From SZUA-309 sp050185825 (GTDB taxonomy: Bacteria; Pseudomonadota; Gammaproteobacteria; Pseudomonadales; Azotimanducaceae): a stretch of 64,000 nucleotides of DNA. A program made the translations under genes and the position numbers. Below, piece by piece: positions 54,879-63,025 of this stretch (the first letter of the stretch is position 1; each line of letters opens with the position of its first letter). The notes under the pieces are model-generated. The model saw only the letters and a program-made list of their open reading frames with translations. It made no database searches and was not told the origin of the DNA. The stretch is from positions 186,001-250,000 of the forward strand of contig JBFWZA010000004.1 of NCBI GenBank assembly GCA_050185825.1, given 5' to 3'.

Positions 54879-54990
54879 GTCGGGGTCCGTTGTTGCCTCT
54901 CTGCCCGTTCGGGGCGGATCGTTGCAGGGTTTCCGGATAGCCGGGATACTCCCCCGCTCAGCGACTTCGACACAGGAGAAGGGGACAACC

Positions 54991-55275
54991 ATGCTGGCAC
55001 TCATCGCAAAGTTCAACGTGGTGGAGGGCAAGGAGGAGGAATTCGAGAAACACATCCTCGCCCTCGCCTGGCAGGTCCGCGCCAACGAGCCGGGCAACGA
55101 GCTCTACACGCTCTGCCGGGATGCGGAGGGCAACTACCTCATGCTCGAGCTCTACAAGGACGCGGAGTCGCTGGCGAAACACGGTCAGTCGGCGCACTTC
55201 AAGGCGGCGGGCGCCGGGTTCGCCGGGCTGCTGGCCGGGCGGCCGGAAATCCAGCAGCTCGAGGTAATTGGCTGA
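54991..55275 (+). CDS. ABM-domain protein (antibiotic biosynthesis monooxygenase superfamily)
   Basis: This 94-residue protein starts MLALIAKFNVVEGKEEEFEKHIL, then NELYTLCRDAEGNYLMLELYKDAESLAKHGQSAHFK, the ferredoxin-like fold of YgiN/ABM proteins. Members are quinol monooxygenases, heme-degrading enzymes, or autoinducer-2 metabolism proteins. GGAGAAGGGG precedes the ATG. Its stop codon lies inside a 40-bp perfect palindrome. No partner gene is adjacent. Confidence 0.88.
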   Translation: MLALIAKFNVVEGKEEEFEKHILALAWQVRANEPGNELYTLCRDAEGNYLMLELYKDAESLAKHGQSAHFKAAGAGFAGLLAGRPEIQQLEVIG

Positions 55276-55310
55276 TTGCTTCGCAATCGGCCGATTGCGA
55301 AGCAATCAGC
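55271..55310. repeat. 40-bp perfect palindrome
   Basis: From 55271 to 55310 the sequence equals its own reverse complement without mismatch. It is built from four 6-base units: GATTGC-TTC-GCAATC-GGCC-GATTGC-GAA-GCAATC, with CT/AG at the outside. It can fold as one 20-bp hairpin or two small hairpins side by side. The ABM stop codon (55273-55275) is inside it. No T-run follows directly. Confidence 0.95.
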
Positions 55311-55313
55311 TTG

Positions 55314-55336
55314 GCAGTTCGCCTCTGGCGAACTGC
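55314..55336. terminator. Second hairpin between ABM gene and cobT
   Basis: GCAGTTCGCC and GGCGAACTGC are exact inverse arms around TCT, three bases after the 40-bp palindrome and 17 bases before the cobT stop. The two structures together separate convergent transcripts. There is no poly-T tract, so termination is probable but not certain. Confidence 0.55.
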
Positions 55337-55352
55337 TCACAACCAACGATAA

Positions 55353-57200
55353 CTAGCGGGCGTGGGCGGCGCGGCGGCGGCGGGCCGGCGCGGGTTCCGT
55401 CTGGAAGAGCTCGGCGAGCTGCTCCGTCATGGCGCCACCGAGCTGCTCTGCGTCGGTGATGGTCACCGCCCGCCGGTAGTGATGGGTGACGTCATGGCCG
55501 ATGCCGATGGCGATCAGCTCCACGGGTGAGTGGTTCTCGATCACCTCGATGGCGTACTTGAGGTGCTGCTCCAGATAGTTGGACGGGTTCACCAGCAGGG
55601 TCGAGTTGTCCACCGGCAGGCCGTCCGAGATCACCATCAGCACCTTGCGCTGCTCCTGGCGCACCACCAGCCGGTTGTGGGCCCAGATCAGCGCCTCGCC
55701 GTCGATGTTCTCCTTCAGCAGCTCCTCGCGCATCATCAGGCCGAGGTTCCGGCGCGTGCGTTGCCAGGGATCGTCCGCCGCCTTGTAGATGATGTGGCGC
55801 AGGTCGTTCAGCCGGCCCGGGTTGGACGGCTTGCCTTCGGCGATCCAGCGCTCCCGTGACTGGCCGCCGCGCCAGGCCCGGGTGGTGAACCCGAGGATCT
55901 CGACCCGCACCGAGCAGCGCTCGAGCGTGCGGCCGAGGATGTCGGCGCACATGGCGGCAATGGTGATGGAACGGCCGCGCATGGAGCCCGAAGAGTCGAT
56001 GAGCAGCGACACCACCGTGTCCCGGAACTGCATCTGCTTCTCCTGCTTGAACGCCAGCGGGTTCATGGGGTCGATGATCACCTGGGTGAGCCGGGAGCTG
56101 TCGAGCATCCCCTCCTCCAGGTCGAACTCCCAGGTCCGGTTCTGAATGGCCATGAGCCTTCGCTGCAGCCGGTTGGCGAGCTTCGAGGTGGCGTGCTGCA
56201 GGGGCACGAGCTGCTGGTCGAGCAGCGCGCGCAGGCGGATCATCTCGTCCGCCTCGCAGAGCTCCTCGGCGCGGATGATCTCGTCGAACTCTTCCGTGAA
56301 GGCGTGGTAGTTGACGTCCACACGGATCCGGCCCGCGTCGTCCGGAAGCTGCATGGGGGACTCGTCCGGATCCGCTTCCGCGCCCAGGTCGTCCATGTCC
56401 ATGTCGGCGTCCATTTCCATCATGGCCGACTCGCCCTCGGCGCTCTCGTCCACCATGCTCTCGTCGTCGAGCATCACGTCCTCGGGCAGGAACTCGGAAT
56501 CCGCCTCCGAGCCCTCGTCCACCGTCTCGGTGTCCTCGTCGTCCTGCTCGGACTCCGGCGGCTCGTCGAGCTCCGTCAGCAGGCCGAGGTCGTCGATGAT
56601 GCTGCGGCAGACGTCCGCGAAGCGATTCTGGTCGAGCAGCACCTCGCGCAGGCGGTCGATGTCCGAACCGGCGTGCTCCTCCACGTAGTCGCGCCAGAAG
56701 CGGACCACGTTCTCGGCCGACGGCGGCAACTCACGACCCGTGAGCTTCTGCCGGACCAGCAGACCCACGGCCACGGAGAGCGGCGCTTCGGCTTCCGTGG
56801 TAATGGCATCGAAGGCGGCTTCCCGGCACTGCACCTCCAGCGACGCTTCCAGGTTGCGGGCCACACCTTCCATGCGGTTGGAGCCGATGGCGGCCACCCG
56901 CGCATCCTCGATCCACTGGAACATCTCCTGGGCCGGACCGCCCCGGGGTGAACGAGACCGGTGCACGCCGTCGTCGTGATAGCGGAGCCTGAGCGCGAAC
57001 TCGTCGCCCATGCCGCGCACCGCATTGATCTCCGCTTCGCTCGCGCCGATGGACGGCAACGGCACCCGGATCCGGTTACCGCGGACGGACGCCGGCCCCT
57101 GGCCGAAGCTCACCTCCAGCTCGTCGTTGCCGGCGATGGCGCGGATGGTGGCCGTGGTCGCGCGCTTGAACGGCTCCAGTGGGTGGTCTTGCTCGGACAT
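55353..57200 (-). CDS. cobT: Aerobic cobaltochelatase CobT-like subunit
   Basis: This 615-residue protein has an N-terminal helical half (FKRATTATIRAIAGNDELEV, then FALRLRYHDDGVH). A long acidic linker follows at about 210-300 (repeated D, E, S and M). The C-terminal CobT-type VWA domain has its MIDAS DSSGS at 402-406 (VVSLLIDSSGSMRGRSI), then HLKYAIEVIENHSPVELIAIGIGHDVTHHYRRA. In the aerobic B12 route CobT and CobS form the ATPase that drives CobN to insert cobalt. CobS is 13 bases upstream. No cobN is seen in the window, so the pair may serve B12 synthesis encoded elsewhere or another metal insertion. Confidence 0.92.
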   Translation of the reverse strand: MSEQDHPLEPFKRATTATIRAIAGNDELEVSFGQGPASVRGNRIRVPLPSIGASEAEINAVRGMGDEFALRLRYHDDGVHRSRSPRGGPAQEMFQWIEDARVAAIGSNRMEGVARNLEASLEVQCREAAFDAITTEAEAPLSVAVGLLVRQKLTGRELPPSAENVVRFWRDYVEEHAGSDIDRLREVLLDQNRFADVCRSIIDDLGLLTELDEPPESEQDDEDTETVDEGSEADSEFLPEDVMLDDESMVDESAEGESAMMEMDADMDMDDLGAEADPDESPMQLPDDAGRIRVDVNYHAFTEEFDEIIRAEELCEADEMIRLRALLDQQLVPLQHATSKLANRLQRRLMAIQNRTWEFDLEEGMLDSSRLTQVIIDPMNPLAFKQEKQMQFRDTVVSLLIDSSGSMRGRSITIAAMCADILGRTLERCSVRVEILGFTTRAWRGGQSRERWIAEGKPSNPGRLNDLRHIIYKAADDPWQRTRRNLGLMMREELLKENIDGEALIWAHNRLVVRQEQRKVLMVISDGLPVDNSTLLVNPSNYLEQHLKYAIEVIENHSPVELIAIGIGHDVTHHYRRAVTITDAEQLGGAMTEQLAELFQTEPAPARRRRAAHAR

Positions 57201-57213
57201 TGATCGCGTTCGA

Positions 57214-58218
57214 TCAGGCGCTCTTCAGCTTGATGCCGGCCGTGGCATCTCCCAGATCCTGCCCCATGCAGCGCTGGTAGTACTCGGCGACGATGGGCCG
57301 CTCGAGCTCGTCGCACTTGTTGAGGAACGTCAGCCGGAACGCGAAGCCGACATCGCCGAAGATCTCCGCGTTCTCCGCCCAGGTCAGCACCGTCCGCGGT
57401 GACATGACCACGGAGACGTCGCCGTTGATGAAACCGCGGCGGGTGAGGTCCGCCACCGCCACCATGTTGGAGATGATGCGCTCGCCGGTCGCAGTGCCCT
57501 GGTAGTGCTTTGCCTTGCCGAGCACGATTTCCACCTCGGCGTCGTGCTCCAGGTAGTTCAGCGTGGTGACGATGCTCCAGCGGTCCATCTGCCCCTGGTT
57601 GATCTGCTGGGTGCCGTGATAGAGCCCCGTGCTGTCTCCGAGACCGATGGTGTTGGTGGTGGAGAAGAGCCGGAAATACGGGTGCGGCGAGATGACCCGG
57701 TTCTGATCCAGCAGGGTGAGCTTGCCCTCCACCTCGAGGACGCGCTGGATCACGAACATCACGTCCGGCCGGCCCGCGTCGTACTCGTCGAAGACCAGCG
57801 CCACAGGGTGCTGAATCGCCCAGGGCAGCAGGCCCTCGCGGAACTCGGTGACCTGCTTGCCGTCCTCGATGACGATGGCGTCCTTGCCCACCAGGTCGAT
57901 CCGGCTGATGTGGCTGTCCAGATTGATGCGGATGCAGGGCCAGTTGAGCCGCGCGGCCACCTGCTCGATGTGCGTGGATTTACCGGTGCCGTGGTAGCCC
58001 TGGATCATCACCCGGCGGTTGTGGGCGAAGCCGGCCAGGATCGCAAGCGTAGTGTCGTGATCGAAACGGTAGTCCTCGTCCAGGGCCGGCACATAGTCCG
58101 TGCGCTGGGAGAACGCAGGCACTTCCAGGTCCTGATCGATCTTGAAGACTTCCCGGACGTTGACCTTTATGTCCGGAACGAAATCCGGCGACAGGGCGCC
58201 GTTTTCATGACTGGTCAA
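57214..58218 (-). CDS. cobS: Aerobic cobaltochelatase CobS-like AAA+ ATPase subunit
   Basis: This 334-residue MoxR-related AAA+ protein has Walker A GYHGTGKS at 74-81 (MIQGYHGTGKSTHIEQVAARLNWPCIRINLDSHISRIDLVGKDA), Walker B ALVFDEYDAGRPD, and FRLFSTTNTIG with sensor 1. The N-terminal IKVNVREVFKIDQDLEVPAFSQRTDYVP is typical of CobS. The start is a TTG at 58218 after AGGGGA; a longer frame upstream is not supported. It is the first gene of the cobS-cobT pair. Confidence 0.93.
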   Translation of the reverse strand: MTSHENGALSPDFVPDIKVNVREVFKIDQDLEVPAFSQRTDYVPALDEDYRFDHDTTLAILAGFAHNRRVMIQGYHGTGKSTHIEQVAARLNWPCIRINLDSHISRIDLVGKDAIVIEDGKQVTEFREGLLPWAIQHPVALVFDEYDAGRPDVMFVIQRVLEVEGKLTLLDQNRVISPHPYFRLFSTTNTIGLGDSTGLYHGTQQINQGQMDRWSIVTTLNYLEHDAEVEIVLGKAKHYQGTATGERIISNMVAVADLTRRGFINGDVSVVMSPRTVLTWAENAEIFGDVGFAFRLTFLNKCDELERPIVAEYYQRCMGQDLGDATAGIKLKSA

Positions 58219-58551
58219 GGATATTCCCCTTACTGCAGGCAAGCGCGCTATTGTAAGGAACAACGGCCGAAACCGACAGAACAAGCACCGGTCCCCGCGC
58301 CCTCACCCGACCGGGCTTCCCGCTCGCCGGAACGGGCCCATTGGTTTCATCGACTGGCCAAAAAATAGCGGAATTGGCCAATCCCGCTAAACCTCCGGCG
58401 GTTCCCTCTCATCCAACCCACGAATTTCGCGGTCTTCAGGGCGGCTGAAAGCTGGCACGGACCTTGATAACCCTGCGGATACCACCGCGCCGTCTGCCGG
58501 ATGTAAGAACCCGGCGCGTCGGGCGTATGCATCGGTAACGGGAGTACTGTC
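58219..58551. other. Divergent promoter region between cobS and the RND operon
   Basis: This 333-base gap has no supported gene. It should hold the promoters for both directions. The clearest element is the near-perfect palindrome at 58366-58389. Around 58355-58366 there is an A-rich run. I found no convincing -35/-10 pair, and no riboswitch pattern for cobalamin. Confidence 0.5.
58366..58389. promoter_or_regulatory. 24-bp near-perfect palindrome, candidate operator
   Basis: The arms TAGCGG-A-ATTGG and CCAAT-C-CCGCTA are inverse copies with one mismatched pair, meeting at GG/CC in the middle. It lies 163 bases before the RND permease start and 148 before cobS. The symmetry suggests a dimeric regulator of the efflux genes or of both sides. 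Confidence 0.6.
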
Positions 58552-61500
58552 TTGATCGAGCTCTTTGCCAAGCACCGGGTCGCCGCCAACCTGGCGATGA
58601 TCATGATGACGCTGGCCGGCATCTGGGCGATTCGGGTGATGCCGACACAGCTCGACCCGCCCATGCACTTTCCGGCCGTGTTCGTGGAGGTGACCTGGGT
58701 AGGAGCCAGCGCCGAGGATCTGGAAACCCTCGTCACCACGCCCATCGAGCAGCAGCTGCGCACCGTGCCGGAGCTCAAGGAGCTCAACTCCAGCACCCGC
58801 AACGGCAGCACCTTCATCAATGCCCGCTTCAACTACGACGCGGACATCACCCAGGCCTTCGACCAGGTGAAGCAGCGGGTGGCCAACATCAGGAACCTGC
58901 CCGCCGGGATCGAGCCCCCCGTGGTCCGGCGTCCCATCGACAACGAGTTCATCGCCGAGATCCAGATCACCGGCGGCGACGACGTGACGAGCCTCATTCC
59001 CCTGGTGCGCGGCTTCGAGAAGACGCTGCTCGGACGCGGCATCGGCAGCGTCACCTTCGACGGCCTGCCGCTGGAAGAGATCGCGCTCAAGGTCTCCGGC
59101 GAAGAGCTCCAGGCCATGGGCTTCACCCTCGACGAGCTCGCCAGGGAGGTGGGGCGGGTGAGCCAGAACCTGCCCGCCGGCACCGTGGGCAGCGGTCAGG
59201 GCGCCCGCCAGCTTCGCGGTCTGGATCAGCGCCGGGACCCGCTCGCCTTCGAGCAGCTCCACCTGCGCTCCGGCGACCAGGTGATCCGCCTAGGCGACGT
59301 GGCCGAGGTGGAGCGGCGGCCCCAGCGTGGCCAGCCTTTCGTCACCAACGAAGGCCGTCCGGCCATCAGCATGTTTCTCTACCGGCCCACGGACGCGGAT
59401 GCCTATCAGGCCCACAAGGTGGTGGACGCCTGGCTGACCGAGATTCAGCCCAACCTGCCGGTGGGCGTGACCGTGGCCATGACCGTGAACGTCTGGGAGC
59501 TGCTCGGCAACCAGCTCGGCATGGTGGTGGAGAACGGCCTCACCGGACTCGTGCTGGTGATCCTGACCCTGTTCATCTTCCTCTCCGGCCGTGTCGGCTG
59601 GTGGGTGATGGTGGGCATCCCGGTGAGCTTCATGCTGGCGCTGGCCTTCTTCCACCTCGTTTTCGGCTACGGCATCTCCATCATCGCGCTGATCGGGCTG
59701 GTGATGGCGCTCGGGATCGTGGTGGACGACGCCATCGTCGTCGGCGAGGACGCGGTGACCCAGTTCGAGTCCGGCAAGTCGCCGCTCGACGCAGCCATCG
59801 GCGGTGCCGGCCGCATGTGGGTACCGGTGGTGACGTCCTCCATGACCACCCTCGCGGCCTTCCTGCCGCTCATGATCATGGGCGGCGAGATGGGTGCCGC
59901 GGTGCTGGCGCTGCCCACGGTGCTGCTCTGCGTGATCATCGCGTCGCTGGTGGAATGCTTCCTGGTGCTGCCCGGCCACCTCACCCACACCCTCGACAAG
60001 ATCCGCCAGCCCGCCGCCGAGAGCTGGCGGGCCCGGTTCGACAGGGCCTTCTTCGGCTTCCGGGACGAGCGGTTCCTGCCGCTGGTCAGGAAGGCGCTCG
60101 ACTACCCGGGCGCCACGGTCTGCGCGGCCATCGGCGGCTTCATCATCGCCGTGTCGCTCATGGCCTCGGGGCATGTCGGCTTCGCGTTCGTCACCGGCTT
60201 CGACTTCGAAAGCCTGGAGGCGAACGTCGAGTTCTCCTCCGCCGCCACGGACGCCGACCGGGCGGAGTTCATCGCCACCCTCGAGCGCGAGCTCCTCGCT
60301 GTGCACGAGGAGAACGACTCGGCCAACGTCCTCGGCTTCGTCACCAAGTACAACCTGGCGGAGTTCGCCGACGAGCGGCTCACCGGTGAGCAATACGCAT
60401 CGCTGCGTGCGAACTACGCTTTCGAGGAATCCCGCACGGCCTCGCCGCAGGCGTTCGTGAACGCCTGGCGCGAGCGGGTGCCGAAGCCCGCCTATGTGGA
60501 GCAGCTCACCATCGCGGTGGACGGCGGTCAGAACAACGGCATGCCGGACATGACCCTGGTGCTCTCCGGCGACTCCATTGAGTCGCTCAAGCAGGGGGCG
60601 GAGGAGCTCGCCGAGGCCATGGCGTCCTATCCGGGAGTATCCAACGTGGTGGACAACCTACCCTACGGGCGCGAGCAGATCATCTTCGAGATCACGCCCA
60701 TGGGCCGCTCCCTGGGGCTCACCTCGGACGCCATCGGCCAGCAGCTCCGGGCCGCCTACAGCGGCGCCCGGGTGCAGATCTTCAACGAGAACGATGCGGA
60801 GCTCGAGGTGCGCGTCATGCTGCCCGACGCAGAGCGTGACGACCTCGGCCGGCTGCAGCAGTTCCCGATCCGCACGGAGGACGGCGCCTACGTGCCTCTG
60901 TCCAATGTCGCCGTGCTCTACAACCGGCGCGGCATCGACGTGATCCGGCACACGGACGGTCGCATGGCGGTATCCGTCAGTGCCAACGTGGATCCGGAGC
61001 AGGCGAACGCCATGTCCATCACCGAGAGCCTGACCGAGAAGGTGGTCCCCGCCATCCTCGACCGGCACCACCTGACGTTCGGCCTCGGCGGCAAGTCGGA
61101 GCAGGATCAGGTGGTGATGCAGACGATGATGCTCGGCGGCGTGCTGACGCTGCTGCTCATCTACCTGATCCTGGCCTGGACCTTCTCGTCCTATCTGTGG
61201 CCGCTCGCCATCATGATGGCGATTCCTTTCGGCTTCACCGGCGCGGTGCTCGGCCACTGGGCAACGGGCTGGGAGGTGGGGGCCATGACCATGCTCGCCT
61301 TCTTCGCGCTCACGGGCATCGTCGTGAACGACTCCATCGTCCTGATCAGCTTCTTCAAGCGCCACGTGGAGGCGGGTGTGGCGCTGCGTGACGCCATCGA
61401 GATGGCCGTCCGTTCCCGCTTCCGCGCCGTGCTGCTGACGTCGCTGACCACCATCGCGGGACTCACCCCCATGATGTTCGAGACCTCGACACTCGCCTTC

Positions 61501-61710
61501 TACATGGCGCCCATCGCGGTGACGCTCTGCTTCGGCCTCGCCTTCGCGACGCTGCTGGTGCTGATCGTCATCCCGGCTCTGCTCATGCTGCTGGAAGCCG
61601 CCCGCGATCACGTCAATCACCGCACGCGCCGTCTGATCGACTTCCTGCGGGTGCCGACGTCCGGTGCCCGTGTCACCGACTCACTCCTGATGCAACGGGG
61701 AGAACACTGA
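58552..61710 (+). CDS. RND-family efflux permease
   Basis: This 1052-residue inner-membrane protein has 12 helices and two large periplasmic loops. It starts at a TTG (IELFAKHRVAANLAMIMMTLAGIW) after GGGAG. Helix 4 carries the proton-relay pair in MALGIVVDDAIVVGEDA, and the second half repeats the pattern at MLAFFALTGIVVNDSIVLISFFK. RND pumps export drugs, metals or lipids with an adaptor and an outer-membrane channel. The adaptor follows immediately, the reverse of the common adaptor-permease order. No channel gene is nearby. Confidence 0.94.
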   Translation: MIELFAKHRVAANLAMIMMTLAGIWAIRVMPTQLDPPMHFPAVFVEVTWVGASAEDLETLVTTPIEQQLRTVPELKELNSSTRNGSTFINARFNYDADITQAFDQVKQRVANIRNLPAGIEPPVVRRPIDNEFIAEIQITGGDDVTSLIPLVRGFEKTLLGRGIGSVTFDGLPLEEIALKVSGEELQAMGFTLDELAREVGRVSQNLPAGTVGSGQGARQLRGLDQRRDPLAFEQLHLRSGDQVIRLGDVAEVERRPQRGQPFVTNEGRPAISMFLYRPTDADAYQAHKVVDAWLTEIQPNLPVGVTVAMTVNVWELLGNQLGMVVENGLTGLVLVILTLFIFLSGRVGWWVMVGIPVSFMLALAFFHLVFGYGISIIALIGLVMALGIVVDDAIVVGEDAVTQFESGKSPLDAAIGGAGRMWVPVVTSSMTTLAAFLPLMIMGGEMGAAVLALPTVLLCVIIASLVECFLVLPGHLTHTLDKIRQPAAESWRARFDRAFFGFRDERFLPLVRKALDYPGATVCAAIGGFIIAVSLMASGHVGFAFVTGFDFESLEANVEFSSAATDADRAEFIATLERELLAVHEENDSANVLGFVTKYNLAEFADERLTGEQYASLRANYAFEESRTASPQAFVNAWRERVPKPAYVEQLTIAVDGGQNNGMPDMTLVLSGDSIESLKQGAEELAEAMASYPGVSNVVDNLPYGREQIIFEITPMGRSLGLTSDAIGQQLRAAYSGARVQIFNENDAELEVRVMLPDAERDDLGRLQQFPIRTEDGAYVPLSNVAVLYNRRGIDVIRHTDGRMAVSVSANVDPEQANAMSITESLTEKVVPAILDRHHLTFGLGGKSEQDQVVMQTMMLGGVLTLLLIYLILAWTFSSYLWPLAIMMAIPFGFTGAVLGHWATGWEVGAMTMLAFFALTGIVVNDSIVLISFFKRHVEAGVALRDAIEMAVRSRFRAVLLTSLTTIAGLTPMMFETSTLAFYMAPIAVTLCFGLAFATLLVLIVIPALLMLLEAARDHVNHRTRRLIDFLRVPTSGARVTDSLLMQRGEH

Positions 61711-63005
61711 TGTTCGCTCGGCTGAAATCGCTCACCCGCACACCCCGTCGCCGGCGGTTTGCCGCCGGGGCGGGCTTTATTCTGGTCGCGCTGCTCGCCA
61801 GCGTGTCCATCTTCGCCACCGGACCCGATCCGGCACCGGCGGCGCGCACGGAGAAAGCCTGGCCCGTTTCCGTGATCGAGGTGACGCCGGCAGTCATGCA
61901 TCCCTCTTTCACGGCCTACGGCCGCGTGGAGTCGAGCAACGTCACGCACCTGAAAACGGACCTCAATGCCCAGATCGCCGAAATCCACGTGCGCGAAGGG
62001 GACTGGGCGGAAGCCGGCGACGTGCTCATCACCCTGGATGCCCGCGAGCTCGAGCTCGCCCTGGACGAACGCCGCGCGGAGCTCAAGCAGCTCGCCGCCA
62101 ACCTCGAGTCCGTGCGCATCGAGCAGGAAATGCTGGAAGCCTCCACCGATCAGTACCGATCGGTCTACCAGGTGGCCGAGAAGAAGCGCGAACGTCATCA
62201 GGACCTGATGGCGAAGCGGCTGATCAGCCAGTCGCTGCTGGACGAGGTGACGGCGGAGGCGGACCAGGCGAGCATCCGCTACCGGGATCACATGCGCGCG
62301 CTCGCCGATACGCCCAACCGGATGGCGGCTGCCCGGGCCGCCGTGGACCGGGCCAACGCCCTGGTCCGTCAGGCGGAGCTCGACATCGAGAAGACGCGGA
62401 TCACCGCCCCGTTCCGGGGACCGATCCTGGGTGTGTTCGTGGCACCCGGCGACCGTTCGAACCTCGGCGCCACCCTCGCCGACATCGCCAATGCGGATGC
62501 GTTCGAGGTGCGGGTGCAGATTCCCGTGCGCTACGGCGACCGTCTGCACGACACCCTGGCCCGCGGCAGCGAGGTCACGGCCATCACCGCAGACGGTGTG
62601 CCGCTCACCCTGTCGCGGCTGTCGAGCCGCGTGCGTCCCGGCCAGTCCGGAATGGATGCGTTCTTCGAGCTGGAGGTGGCGACCGGCTCGCCGCACACGG
62701 CGCTCGGCCGACTGATCGAGCTGGCCGTTACCCTGCCGGAGGAACCGGCGGTGGTGGCGCTGCCGGTGCAGTCGCTCTACGAGAACGACCGGATCTACGC
62801 CGTGGCGCCTGCGCCCGGCACCGCGGCCGGCGCAGCGCCGGAATTCCGGCTGGAGGCGATCACCGTGGAGCGGGTCGGCGAGGTACAGGCAGACGATGGT
62901 GAGCACCGGATTCTCGTCCGCTCACCGGCCATCCACCAGGGCTCGCGCATCATCACCACCCAGCTTCCACGGGCGATCTCGGGACTGCTGGTGGAACCGG
63001 CCTGA
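61710..63005 (+). CDS. RND efflux periplasmic adaptor (membrane fusion protein)
   Basis: This 431-residue protein starts on the last base of the permease stop (TGATG). One N-terminal helix (FAAGAGFILVALLASVSIFATG) anchors it. A barrel-sandwich domain follows (SFTAYGRVESSNVTHLKTDLNAQIAEIHVREGDWAEAGDVLITLD), then a coiled-coil hairpin (LDERRAELKQLAANLESVRIEQEMLEAS; HQDLMAKRLISQSLLDEV), then IEKTRITAPFRGPILGVFVAPGD returning to the lipoyl-like part. It links the permease to an outer-membrane channel encoded elsewhere. Confidence 0.93.
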   Translation: MFARLKSLTRTPRRRRFAAGAGFILVALLASVSIFATGPDPAPAARTEKAWPVSVIEVTPAVMHPSFTAYGRVESSNVTHLKTDLNAQIAEIHVREGDWAEAGDVLITLDARELELALDERRAELKQLAANLESVRIEQEMLEASTDQYRSVYQVAEKKRERHQDLMAKRLISQSLLDEVTAEADQASIRYRDHMRALADTPNRMAAARAAVDRANALVRQAELDIEKTRITAPFRGPILGVFVAPGDRSNLGATLADIANADAFEVRVQIPVRYGDRLHDTLARGSEVTAITADGVPLTLSRLSSRVRPGQSGMDAFFELEVATGSPHTALGRLIELAVTLPEEPAVVALPVQSLYENDRIYAVAPAPGTAAGAAPEFRLEAITVERVGEVQADDGEHRILVRSPAIHQGSRIITTQLPRAISGLLVEPA

Positions 63006-63025
63006 CCCGCAGCCCGGCGGTTGCC

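Noticed and set aside
58219..58551. Cobalamin riboswitch upstream of cobS
   Set aside because: No B12-box-like sequence was found and the gap is mostly featureless apart from one palindrome.
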